Shown piece after piece: positions 18,926 to 27,122 of a DNA stretch of 64,000 nucleotides. The DNA comes from G963669295 sp963669295 (GTDB taxonomy: Bacteria; Bacteroidota; Bacteroidia; Flavobacteriales_D; CALLUQ01), in contig OY769938.1 in assembly GCA_963669295.1 (NCBI GenBank), positions 744,001 to 808,000 of the forward strand, given 5' to 3'. The notes below the pieces were generated by a model, which had not been told where the DNA came from, did not search any database, and saw only the letters and a program-made list of their open reading frames with translations. A program made the position numbers and the translations under genes. The first letter of the stretch is position 1; each line of letters starts with the position of its first letter.

Positions 18926-19230
18926 TAATCACCAGCCCTGTACAGCGGCAAATTAACCAGATATACGAGTTTTATTCTGAGGAAGGTTATCCTGGCTACG
19001 CTCAAAAAATTGATCGTTTATTGATCGAGCGTTCGTTGGAGTTGAAAAACTTTCCCCGTCGTGGGCAGGAAGAAGAATCCTTATCACACTTTGGAGAAGG
19101 GTATCGGTACATTATAGTAGAACGCTATTTTAAGGTGATTTATAAGATTGTTGGGGATGTCGTGTACATCTCCTATATTTTCAATACCCGACAAGACCCT
19201 GAGAAGATAGCTGAAAGGCATTCGAGTTAA
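18916..19230 (+). CDS. Type II toxin, ParE/RelE family
   Basis: 104 residues, standard size. MEVIITSPVQRQINQIYEFYSEEGYPGYAQKI gives the first strand and long helix. LKNFPRRGQEE, then YRYIIVERYFKVIYKIVGDVVYISYIFNTRQDPEKI, form the central sheet with the usual basic/aromatic residues and the terminal D(T/P)R-like strand. By family it would poison gyrase (ParE) or cleave ribosomal mRNA (RelE); which one cannot be read here. It is translated from within the antitoxin gene's end and abuts a region broken by mobile-element debris. Confidence 0.8.
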   Translation: MEVIITSPVQRQINQIYEFYSEEGYPGYAQKIDRLLIERSLELKNFPRRGQEEESLSHFGEGYRYIIVERYFKVIYKIVGDVVYISYIFNTRQDPEKIAERHSS

Positions 19231-19465
19231 TCCTTTGGAGAAGATCCTACTAAGTGAAATTTAAAAGTATCTGGATCATCCTTGATGGCTATTTTTATGT
19301 CCTTTCTGATTGCCAATAGTAATTCCACCAATAGCTTATCATGATTCCCACAGTGCTTTGTTGGGAGGTGGCTACCCGATTGTGGAAAAATATCCGACTG
19401 CTCACCATTAAAAGAGCTTACGAATAGGCCATCAACAGCAATGATGTAATCAATTGTGCATTGTG
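19227..19465 (-). pseudogene. Truncated gene end next to transposase remnant
   Basis: On the minus strand a protein-like segment reads CTIDYIIAVDGLFVSSFNGE, continues with DIFPQSGSH and ends KDDPDTFKFHLVGSSPKD before the stop. Upstream of about 19465 the same frame is only the antisense of the transposase remnant, so the 5' part of the gene seems lost at the insertion junction. No family recognised. Its last four bases overlap the toxin gene end. Confidence 0.35.
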
Positions 19466-19853
19466 AGTGGATGGTGGTATAGAAAATAACAATACAGTGA
19501 TCGATCGATTTACCGAACAGTCTCATATCGGAATTCATAAGGTGATTGCATTAAGAGATACCGTACTGTCCAATTCTATAGTGGAAGCACTTTTTCGTGT
19601 ACTGAAGTACGATTACCTCTACCGCATGGCTCTTAGCAATATGGCCGATTTAAAGCGAGCCATTCGAATGATGGTGGAAGATTACAACGAATACCGTCCA
19701 CACTATGCACTCAACGGTGGTACTCCTAACGAAGCATATCTTTATGATTTACCGGAAAGACAACTATTCAACGTCTACCTTCAAGCATCAAAACAAAAAC
19801 GTATCGCCTATAACAAGGCACACGAATGCGGAAATTGTTTACAATTGATATAA
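19465..19853 (+). pseudogene. Transposase (integrase core, IS3/IS481-like) C-terminal remnant
   Basis: About 129 codons encode the second half of a DDE integrase core. DGGIENNN carries the second Asp, SNSIVEALFRVLKYDYL carries the Glu 38 residues later, and NEYRPHYALNGGTPNEAYL is the hallmark C-terminal block. The N-terminal half with HTH and first Asp is missing and an in-frame stop lies at 19464-19466, so it cannot be an active element. I see no flanking inverted repeats. It separates two other broken reading frames and marks an old insertion or deletion. Confidence 0.75.
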
Positions 19854-19956
19854 TTCTTATCCAAAAGAGGAATATTTAGCAACTGCTGTTGAATTAAGAA
19901 CGAAAAGTGAATGGCAATTGCATAGATATGCTTATCAAATACAGCGTTCCTTATAA
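19849..19956 (+). pseudogene. Short gene-end fragment after the transposase
   Basis: Thirty-five codons with a protein-like pattern (YPKEEYLATAVELRTKSEWQ, then LHRYAYQIQRSL) run to a stop that lies inside the 22-bp palindrome at 19943-19964. The pattern K-E-x-(5)-A-x-x-x-x-T-K/R-S-E-W recalls repeat modules of phage and endonuclease-like proteins, but the match is only impressionistic. There is no start codon, so it would be the tail of a lost gene. Confidence 0.3.
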
Positions 19957-19964
19957 GGAACGCT
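19943..19964. repeat. Perfect 22-bp palindrome
   Basis: Arm AGCGTTCCTTA is followed directly by its reverse complement. It lies just downstream of the mobile-element debris and may be a repeat-element end, a terminator hairpin or a binding site. No partner copy was noticed in this window. Confidence 0.5.
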
Positions 19965-20338
19965 ATAGTACCATGAGGTCGCGTAAGTGGCGGCGATGCA
20001 ACAGATAGTAGATCAATTTCCCTGCATTGGATATTTACCTTTATTGAAGTTTAAAACAACATTTCAATCTTTGCCATCTACTTAGAGTTAAGTAATAACC
20101 ACTTATCTAGATCGTCTACGGTACATAAAACATCTTAAAACTTATCCTTTAACACAACCTTTATAAATATAGTTAAAATACCGCACAAAAAAAACACATC
20201 ATACCGAATCAAAACATACTATATAACAGTTGTTCTTTACAGACTTGAACAGGTACCAGGAACATGGACTGACGCACCATCGCCCGTATTAAAGCGGGAC
20301 TTTCCAATAGCAACAGCAATTACTTTCCTACAAAACAT
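19965..20338. other. Gene-free AT-rich stretch
   Basis: About 370 bases upstream of the SUI1 gene hold no supportable reading frame, RNA gene or strong hairpin. A CCCG...CGGG pair (about 20283-20298) forms a short hairpin. The rest is AT-rich with no clear repeat. Confidence 0.5.
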
Positions 20339-20346
20339 TAATTTTG
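20339..20346 (+). promoter_or_regulatory. -7 box upstream of the SUI1-like gene
   Basis: TAATTTTG matches TAnnTTTG and lies 17 bases before the ATG at 20364. No clear -33 element is seen. Confidence 0.45.
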
Positions 20347-20363
20347 CAATTCAATTCAGCGTT

Positions 20364-20708
20364 ATGGCAAAAAAGAAAAAAGGAAAAGTGAATGTGGTGT
20401 ACTCCACCAACCCCGATTATGAGTACAGCTACGACGAGGATGAGGTACAGGAAACGCTACCCCCACAACAACAAAACTTAAAAGTGCTGGTAGACCGCAA
20501 GGGACGCAAAGGAAAGGTGGCTACCCTGGTGACTGAATTTGTAGGCAGTGAAGACGATTTGAAAGAATTGGGCAAGCAGTTAAAATCGAAATGTGGTGTT
20601 GGCGGCTCGGTGAAGGATGGTGAAATCATGATCCAGGGCGACCATGCGCAAAAGGTAATGGACCTGCTCGTTAAAGATGGCTATAAAGTAAAACGTGTAG
20701 GTGGGTGA
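20364..20708 (+). CDS. yciH: SUI1/eIF1-like translation initiation factor (YciH family)
   Basis: 114 residues. After a Lys-rich and acidic N-terminus (1-35) the SUI1 domain runs from about 38 to 112: KVLVDRKGRKGKVATLVTEFVG, then LKSKCGVGGSVKDGEIMIQGDH and a DGYKVKRVGG end. The GRKGK and CGVGGSVKDGEI motifs are diagnostic. In archaea and eukaryotes the fold checks start-codon selection; the bacterial protein probably binds the 30S subunit, but its role is not settled. It shares a GTGA overlap with the next gene. Confidence 0.9.
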   Translation: MAKKKKGKVNVVYSTNPDYEYSYDEDEVQETLPPQQQNLKVLVDRKGRKGKVATLVTEFVGSEDDLKELGKQLKSKCGVGGSVKDGEIMIQGDHAQKVMDLLVKDGYKVKRVGG

Positions 20709-22057
20709 AACCGAAATTACTACTCCTGCTGCTTTTATTGATTATGCTGGTGATTACCGGCCTGTACTTATTTCCCGAAAAAACTACCCGTAACTTTTAT
20801 CTCGGTGGCATCCAGGTAAATGAGGCCGATCAAAACGAATGGGTTTCTACCTTGCACGACATTGGCATGAACACGGTAGAAGTGACTGTATATGCCAAAC
20901 AAGGCGACTGGGACAGCGATAACTTTTGGTGGGATGAAGAAGATGAAGGCGTGTACAACGAGGTGCGTGCTGCCAAGGCCAAAGGGCTAAATGTGGTGTT
21001 GATTTTACGCATTGCATTAGACCATGCGTATGAGCGCAATGCTTTTTTGTGGCACGGCATGATTATGCCTACCGACTCGATGTTACCCTCATGGCTGTAC
21101 AAGCATGAACATTTCATTATGAAATGGGCCAAATATGCCGAAGAGCAAGACATTGAAGTGCTTACCATTGGCAGTGAGATGAACGCGCTCACAGCGACCT
21201 TCCCGATAGATGAAATTCCTGAATTGCCTGCCTTTTACATGAGTGAATTTGGCCAGCAATGGGAGCGAGAGCGCACCATGAAATTCAAAGAGCAGTTGCA
21301 AGAAAAACACTTGTGGGTACGGGGCAACGACAATTACACCGATGTAGATACTTACCTCGAAGCCAAGGCCAATACTTACAATACCTGGGCTGAACAAACC
21401 ACCTATGCCGGGTTGAAAGAAAACGACCGCATAGAAAAAATGAATGCGCGTAGGGCCTTGTTACAGCAGGCATGGCTAGACCTGATTAAGAAAGTAAGGA
21501 GCGTATACAAAGGAAAATTAAGCTATGCCTCGAACTTCGACAACTACCATGAAGTAGGCTTCTGGAATGCGTTGGATATGATGGGCATCAATGCCTACTT
21601 TCAACTGCGCGAAGCGGCTACCCTACCCCTTGCGCCTAAGGAGTTGGAACCGATCATAGAAAAGCGGTGGGCGGCCATTTTTGAAGACATCCAACAATTC
21701 AAAAAAGGAGAATACATCGACCACATGCCATTGCTTTTTACGGAGTTGGGCTATACCTACCGACGCAATTGCACGGTAGAGCCATGGGCCTCACAAGGGT
21801 TTTCGGTGGTAGGGCGCGACGGGCAGGAACAGTTGCTGGTATGGAACGAGCAGCCCAACAACAGGCAGGAGCGTGCGTTGGCCGTAAAAGCATTGTACAC
21901 CATGCTACAGCAACACCCTCAATACCGACTGGATGGCATCTTGTACTGGAAGCTCACCACCCACGACTATTTAATCAAGGAAGAGCCCTTTGTGTTGCAC
22001 CTCAGCAGGCAAGCTACCGACAGTTTACAAGACGTATTGTTGGGATTTTTGGAGTAA
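20705..22057 (+). CDS. Membrane-anchored GH113-like glycoside hydrolase
   Basis: 450 residues from a GTG overlapping the SUI1 stop (GTGA), implying translational coupling. Residues 4-23 form an uncleaved-type N-terminal membrane segment. The rest reads as a TIM barrel of clan GH-A: strands GMNTVEVTVYA and GLNVVLILRI, then a candidate acid/base E158 in LTIGSEMN. NALDMMGINAYF follows, with a candidate nucleophile at about residue 347 in LLFTELGYTYR. The two Glu positions and motif spacing resemble family GH113 (beta-mannanase founding members). Substrate specificity cannot be assigned. Confidence 0.75.
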   Translation: MKPKLLLLLLLLIMLVITGLYLFPEKTTRNFYLGGIQVNEADQNEWVSTLHDIGMNTVEVTVYAKQGDWDSDNFWWDEEDEGVYNEVRAAKAKGLNVVLILRIALDHAYERNAFLWHGMIMPTDSMLPSWLYKHEHFIMKWAKYAEEQDIEVLTIGSEMNALTATFPIDEIPELPAFYMSEFGQQWERERTMKFKEQLQEKHLWVRGNDNYTDVDTYLEAKANTYNTWAEQTTYAGLKENDRIEKMNARRALLQQAWLDLIKKVRSVYKGKLSYASNFDNYHEVGFWNALDMMGINAYFQLREAATLPLAPKELEPIIEKRWAAIFEDIQQFKKGEYIDHMPLLFTELGYTYRRNCTVEPWASQGFSVVGRDGQEQLLVWNEQPNNRQERALAVKALYTMLQQHPQYRLDGILYWKLTTHDYLIKEEPFVLHLSRQATDSLQDVLLGFLE

Positions 22058-22187
22058 TTTTTTTGAGCATTTTGACGAGATATTTGTCATTTGATCTCAT
22101 TTTGCCCTACGAGATGCACCCTCTCAAAAAAAGCAGTTTTCACCACTTATTTTTCCCTAAAAATCAACAATAATTGAACATTCAACA

Positions 22188-22693
22188 CCGTATTAACAGG
22201 AGTAGGTCAGACTATCTCCTGGAGTAGGTCTAACCTATGCCTGGGGTAAGTCCAACTATTGCACCAGGTAAGTGGAACTATTGAGCTGTATAAGTCCAAC
22301 CATTGAACCGCATAGGCAAAACCATTGGAAGGGGTAAGTCCGACCATTGTATGGAGTAAGTCCAACCATTGTATGGAGTAAGTTGAACTATTGTTTGGGG
22401 TAGGTGGAACCATTAATGGGAGATGGTTGAACCATTAATGGGAGATGGTCGAACCATTGCACGAGGTAGGTGGAACCATTGCACGAGGTAAGTCAAACCA
22501 TTGTATAGGGTAAATCAAACTATTGTTTGGAGTATGTTAAACCATTGATGAGAGATGGTTGAACTATTGCATGAGGTAAGTGGTACCATTGCATAGAGTA
22601 GGTGAAACCATTACAAGGGGTAAGTCGAACCATTGTATGAGGTAAGTAGAACTATAGCTTGGAGTAAGTCACCCCATTGCGAGCATTACCCAA
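22188..22693 (+). repeat. Degenerate 22-bp tandem array, about 22 units
   Basis: Units start AA(C/T)CATTG or AACTATTG and end near GTAAGTCC or GTAGGTGG. From 22210 to 22693 every unit begins exactly 22 bases after the last (22210, 22232, 22254 ... 22628, 22650, 22672) with many substitutions but no indel. A poorer unit precedes 22210. Two variants with AATGGGAGATGGTT form internal hairpins (AACCAT/ATGGTT). 22 is not a multiple of three and no reading frame is conserved, so it is non-coding. It fills the gap between the convergent glycosidase and phosphatase genes. Confidence 0.9.
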
Positions 22694-22715
22694 AAGGTTT
22701 AATCTTACAGCAACC

Positions 22716-24353
22716 CTACTTAAACAACTCCACAATAGGCTGTCCGGTAGTGCCATTAGGGGCAGGAATGTTTAAGAACGCTGCTATGGTAGGCGCAATG
22801 TCGGTAATGTTTACCCGGTCAAAAATGGTTTTTTGCTGTACCCCATAGCCATACCACAACAATGGAATGTGCGTATCGTACGAATAGGCCGACCCGTGGG
22901 TGGTACCATAGCGGGGGTAGCTGATGTAGCCCGGTTGTAGAATCACCGCCACATCGCCCGATCGTTTTTGGTTGAACCCACGCTGCACCAATTGCTCTGG
23001 CCCACTGCTAAACTCAGTGCTGTTCAACGAAGTAGCCGACAAGGTACGTGCTACGCCATCCAACCTTACCAAAAAGCTGGCAATGGTTTCTTGCATGCGG
23101 TGCAAGCGTACGCCTTTTTTCGTCAACAACTCATGATTCAAAAATACCTGTAGGTTCGATACGTCTTTCACCCAGTCGCCTTCACCATATACCGTATTCA
23201 AATAGCCTTTTAATGTATCTACCATCTCCTGCTGGTTGAAATAGCCAGCAGGAATGTTCAACGACTCCAGGTAAGCAGGCACACTCACCGCACCATGATC
23301 GGCAGTAAGAAACAACAGGTAATTGCCCTGCCCTACTTCTTTATCAAGGTATTCCAATAACCGCTTGATGTCGAGGTTCAAGCGCAAATAAGTGTCTTGT
23401 GTTTCAATGGAGTGTGGGCCGTACATGTGCCCCACCTTATCGGTAGAAGAATAGCTGATAGCCAAAAAGTCGGTATGGTTGTCTTTCCCCAACTGCTCGC
23501 CTTCTAAGGCTGCTAAAGCAAAGTCGGTAACAATGTTATTGCCCCAGGGCGACACGGTAAACAAGCTGTAATTGCCATTGGCTTCGCGCAACTGCTTAAA
23601 GCGGTGTGGAAACACTGGCTTTTCTTCGCCTTCAAAAGTACCTTCGTAAGGGTTATCGTCGGGCAGGCTTTCGGTGTATTGCTCAATGGGCAACAAGGTG
23701 GTCCAATTGGTTTTGGCGTACTTCTCTGCCACCTTACTGTGGTTGAATTGATCGACCCACTCCGGCATTTTATCAATGTAATGAGAGCTGGTAACAAACT
23801 TGCCTTCGTTGCCTCCCAAAAACCAATAAGCTCCATTGGCAGTATTGCCTGCTGGCAAAATGGCACTGCGGTCTTTAATCGACAACGACACCACTTTAGA
23901 ACGCATGTTCGAAGCCAGGCGCAACTCGTCGGTAATGGTACTCACCAACATGTTTTTAGGCGACATGCTACCATAAGGACTGGTGGTACCTACCGGTTGC
24001 ACGGTAGTATCGGTAACGCAGTAAATCGATTGCTCGCTGTACTTGTCGTACCATTGGTTCGAAATAATACCATGTACAGCGGGAGTGGTGCCGGTGTATA
24101 TAGAAGCATGGCCGGGTGCCGTGTATGTAGGCACGTAGTTGTAATGCGCATCTTTGCAGTTGGTGCCGTTGGCAATCAACCGCTTAAACCCACCATCTTC
24201 GTACTTGTCCCAGTAACGAGCAATAAAATCGTACCGCATTTGATCAACTACAATACCCACCACCAATTTGGGTTTTCCATTGGCGATTTCCTGGGCACCT
24301 ACTGTATAGGCTATGAATAGAAGGGGCAATATAAAAAGCTTGCGCATAATCAT
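22716..24353 (-). CDS. PafA-like alkaline phosphatase / nucleotide pyrophosphatase superfamily
   Basis: About 545 residues from the ATG at 24353 (ATG at 24347 also possible; a GTG at 24365 is unlikely). Signal peptide MRKLFILPLLFIAYTVGAQ. LVVGIVVDQMRYDF supplies the first metal Asp, and YTAPGHASIYTG the nucleophilic Thr. SIKDRSAILPAG has the Lys and Arg that mark phosphate monoesterases of the PafA type. SYSSTDKVGHMYGP and LTADHGAVSVP supply the remaining Asp/His ligands. All key motifs are present, so it should be an active periplasmic phosphatase, probably zinc-dependent, scavenging phosphate. Single gene, divergent from the secreted-protein operon. Confidence 0.88.
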   Translation of the reverse strand: MIMRKLFILPLLFIAYTVGAQEIANGKPKLVVGIVVDQMRYDFIARYWDKYEDGGFKRLIANGTNCKDAHYNYVPTYTAPGHASIYTGTTPAVHGIISNQWYDKYSEQSIYCVTDTTVQPVGTTSPYGSMSPKNMLVSTITDELRLASNMRSKVVSLSIKDRSAILPAGNTANGAYWFLGGNEGKFVTSSHYIDKMPEWVDQFNHSKVAEKYAKTNWTTLLPIEQYTESLPDDNPYEGTFEGEEKPVFPHRFKQLREANGNYSLFTVSPWGNNIVTDFALAALEGEQLGKDNHTDFLAISYSSTDKVGHMYGPHSIETQDTYLRLNLDIKRLLEYLDKEVGQGNYLLFLTADHGAVSVPAYLESLNIPAGYFNQQEMVDTLKGYLNTVYGEGDWVKDVSNLQVFLNHELLTKKGVRLHRMQETIASFLVRLDGVARTLSATSLNSTEFSSGPEQLVQRGFNQKRSGDVAVILQPGYISYPRYGTTHGSAYSYDTHIPLLWYGYGVQQKTIFDRVNITDIAPTIAAFLNIPAPNGTTGQPIVELFK

Positions 24354-24365
24354 TGTGTTTACCAC

Positions 24366-24709
24366 AAAGGAAAAGATTTATTTTGGAACTTGCTTTATGC
24401 GGGTGTTAAGAAGCCTACCTATCGCTTAAAGATGGCTTTATACCTAGCAATAGTTACGCATTTTTACCTACGTAATATTACTCATTTTTCAACTCACAAC
24501 TCAATCGATTTTCAACTTAAAAAGCTTCTTCCTTTTCCTTAAAACTTCACAAATAAACAGCATTAACACCTGCAAACAGGTGCCAGAAGCATTCTCAAAA
24601 ACCCTTCTACATAATATCAACAACGCTTGATTTTATCGGTTTTATACCGTACATTAGTTCGAATAACGACTTAACTCATTCGATTATCGAGTAAATCCTA
24701 ACTACTTAC
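24366..24709. repeat. Divergent intergenic region with weak 23-25 bp periodicity
   Basis: No gene is supported. Between 24416 and about 24520 similar blocks recur: TACCTATCGC at 24416, TACCTAGCAATAG at 24441, TACCTACGTAATA at 24465, CAACTCAC at 24490 and CAACTTAA at 24513, with TTAC(G/T)CATTTTT between two of them. Spacing is 25, 24, 25 and 23. Further right, TTATACCGTACATT (about 24643-24656) resembles units in other intergenic arrays of the window. Promoters for both flanking genes must also lie here but were not resolved. Confidence 0.35.
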
Positions 24710-26002
24710 ATGCATATGATGATCATCCGCCTTACATTGACTTGTTTCCTGTGCACCATCATGTATGCTGCTTCAGGACAAGGCTTAACCGATGCCCAAC
24801 TCATTGCACAGATCAACCATAACCCACCGCTGCAACAAGGGCAATTAAAAACCACCTTATTGAACCACTCGCCACTCTCAGAGTCAGTTATGACGGCTGT
24901 AGTAGCACGCGACCCTGCTTTTTCGCCTGGGATATTAAAGGAACTGGTATTGGCCAATTCGCCTATTTCTAATGATGTGGCCATTGCCATAGGTGCAATG
25001 GAACTCCCTGACGGCATCCTCAATGCCATCATTGCTGCACAACCTCCACCAGAGGCGGGCTTTGAACTCACTGGCTCTTACGCCAGGCCCAACCAACCCT
25101 TATCGTTGGCGAACCTCAGCACTACCGGTGCTGATGTATGGTACTTTTGGGAGTTTTACGACATCGACGAAAATGGTGTACCTACTTTGGTAGGCACCAG
25201 CAACGACTTTGAACCTACATTTTCTTTTACCACTCCCGGCACCAAGGAAGTTTACCTCATGGCCAAACAACATGGCTGGGGTGTAGGGTCGGGCAAGGAG
25301 TTGGTGGTGTACGAAAAAGGCGCCAACAAACACCAGGTATACCGATTGCGCAACAATTTAAACACCATCCTTAAAGCTACACTCAACCTGTGCACCAATC
25401 CAACCCTACTTGCCGATGTATACCAACAAGTTTTACAAACTCCTGAAAACGATTACAACCTCAAATATTCCACCCTGCTCAACAACAACCCTGGCTTGTT
25501 TGGCACCATGAAAAACTCGTTGCAAAACAATGGAGGTGATAAAAACGACCTCGACAACCTCGAGTGCATTATCAACTCGTTTAAGGTGGGCGAAGAATGG
25601 GTATATCCTTCCATCTACATCCCCTACCTTCAAGAAAATGCCATGCCCGACTTCTCCTCGCCCCCATACATTGGCATTAATGTAGAAGATGGGTTAACAG
25701 AGAAATTGCAGGTATTTAAATACGATGGGAGATGGGAAAAGGTACTATTGACTCCTCAACAATATTTGGAAGAAAACATTGTGTTTGTAACCGTTAAAGG
25801 CAGCGCAGTATGGAAGTTATTCTTAACACGGTGCACCTGCAAAATACCACCTCCACTGGCGCACGAAATAGAACGGAAAGGCTTTCCATGCAGCCCTGGA
25901 ACAGCCGGGCCGGTGATTGCGAAATGTGGGCATCTGCTTTTTGGTGCTTGTAGGTTCCAGGGAGGTGCCAGTTGTGAAGATAAGTGTTGGGTAGGCGGTT
26001 AA
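24710..26002 (+). CDS. Secreted hypothetical protein with PKD-like domain
   Basis: 430 residues, signal peptide up to about residue 24 (CFLCTIMYAASGQ). Residues 25-120 are helical and repeat-like (QLKTTLLNHSPLSESVMTAV, ILKELVLANSPISNDVAIAI), resembling a fragment often found in Bacteroidota surface proteins. Residues 125-205 look like a PKD/Ig domain (VWYFWEFYDIDENG, FSFTTPGTKEVYLMA). The C-terminal 60 residues contain eight Cys in a compact cluster, suggesting disulfides. It is the first gene of a tight three-gene operon. I do not recognise a family. Confidence 0.6.
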   Translation: MHMMIIRLTLTCFLCTIMYAASGQGLTDAQLIAQINHNPPLQQGQLKTTLLNHSPLSESVMTAVVARDPAFSPGILKELVLANSPISNDVAIAIGAMELPDGILNAIIAAQPPPEAGFELTGSYARPNQPLSLANLSTTGADVWYFWEFYDIDENGVPTLVGTSNDFEPTFSFTTPGTKEVYLMAKQHGWGVGSGKELVVYEKGANKHQVYRLRNNLNTILKATLNLCTNPTLLADVYQQVLQTPENDYNLKYSTLLNNNPGLFGTMKNSLQNNGGDKNDLDNLECIINSFKVGEEWVYPSIYIPYLQENAMPDFSSPPYIGINVEDGLTEKLQVFKYDGRWEKVLLTPQQYLEENIVFVTVKGSAVWKLFLTRCTCKIPPPLAHEIERKGFPCSPGTAGPVIAKCGHLLFGACRFQGGASCEDKCWVGG

Positions 26003-26003
26003 T

Positions 26004-27122
26004 ATGAAAGCAATCATCACCATAATATTCATCGGCTTGCTGAGCCATGCCACTGCCCAATGGCAACTGGTCGATTCTGTATTGTTTCCTTTTCCTGCAT
26101 TAAAAGATAGCTCGTTGGCTCACGGAGCCAACATGGAAGGCGATACACTATTGCTCACCAACAGTTACAACAACCATTTCTACCTCTACCCCAACAAAGA
26201 CATTGCTCCACTTACCTACCTCCCCACCAACGGAAAAATGAAAAAACAGCAAACCAAAGCAGTCATTAAAGTGGGAGCTCAACTCACCCTCGTGGGGCTT
26301 TGGGGAGGCATTGGCAGTTTTACCTCTGTTGACCTGAATTCGTACAAAGTAAAGCGACGTAAGCTCACCAACAAGAAAAAACCTTTTGGCCATAAATATG
26401 TCATGAACGAAGGCATGAGCGTACATACTCCTGCCATTTACATTGCCAATAAAAATGTGGTACTGGTACCCATCATCCCCAAACCAGGCAAACTCGATCA
26501 GTTTTCTTCGCCAGCAGCTTATTTCAACAACGATGGCATTATTGGTGCGTATTCTCCTAAAGGCAAGCTGCAACAACTTATGGGTCAACGCGACCCCATT
26601 TACAAAACAGGCGATAAAGCACGCTATCACCACCTTAACCATTGCTCGTACAGTTACGATGCCCGACAAGAATACCTGTATGTTGGTTCAGGAGCTTCGC
26701 ACCTCATTCGGGTGTACGACTGGAACAACAAAGAGGTGGCTGTATTTGGTGAGCCTGGCAATCATTTGGGCGACGTTAAAGCACCAAGGCCTTATGTTCC
26801 AACAGCGGTCATGGGCGTTGACATGGCTGAGGAATACTACACCAAATTCAAACAAGATCCTTCGTACCAATACGTATACCGCGATGCGGAAAACCAACGC
26901 ACCTTTCGCACCTACCAACCTGCAGCTACTGGCGAGCACATGGAACACAAGCCCATTTGTTTACAGATTTACGATGCCAGCAACAAGCTGATTTACGACG
27001 AGGTGCTGGATGTTGATTTTTTCAAGATCATTCAACAAAAAGGCAGCACCTATTGGGTAGATTGCCGCAACAACCAGTTTAAATCGAACTACGTTATTTA
27101 CCAATACCAATTCGCCCCATGA
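26004..27122 (+). CDS. Secreted hypothetical protein, beta-propeller-like
   Basis: 372 residues with signal peptide MKAIITIIFIGLLSHATAQ. Regular blade-like strands (NMEGDTLLLTNSYNNHFYLY, YDARQEYLYVGSGASHLIRV, ICLQIYDASNKLIYDEVLD) suggest a six-bladed propeller similar in look to the DUF4221 type, which is a guess. It starts one base after the stop of the previous gene and overlaps the next by four bases (ATGA), so all three are one operon. Confidence 0.6.
   Translation: MKAIITIIFIGLLSHATAQWQLVDSVLFPFPALKDSSLAHGANMEGDTLLLTNSYNNHFYLYPNKDIAPLTYLPTNGKMKKQQTKAVIKVGAQLTLVGLWGGIGSFTSVDLNSYKVKRRKLTNKKKPFGHKYVMNEGMSVHTPAIYIANKNVVLVPIIPKPGKLDQFSSPAAYFNNDGIIGAYSPKGKLQQLMGQRDPIYKTGDKARYHHLNHCSYSYDARQEYLYVGSGASHLIRVYDWNNKEVAVFGEPGNHLGDVKAPRPYVPTAVMGVDMAEEYYTKFKQDPSYQYVYRDAENQRTFRTYQPAATGEHMEHKPICLQIYDASNKLIYDEVLDVDFFKIIQQKGSTYWVDCRNNQFKSNYVIYQYQFAP

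Noticed and set aside
21769..22173. 134-codon plus-strand frame over the glycosidase gene end
   Set aside because: Overlaps the GH113-like C-terminus in another frame, Arg/Ala/Gly-rich start and no recognisable domain.
22207..22413. 68-codon minus-strand frame with WLDL-like repeats inside the 22-bp array
   Set aside because: The repeat period is 22 bases, not a multiple of three, so the frame cannot be conserved across units; it is an accident of the array.
22188..22693. Possible CRISPR array
   Set aside because: Units are contiguous and all degenerate, with no constant repeat alternating with unique spacers, and no cas genes are nearby.
23604..24320. 238-codon plus-strand frame opposite the phosphatase
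   Set aside because: Antisense of a gene with all catalytic motifs; translation is rich in His/Arg/Val/Gly as expected of a shadow frame.
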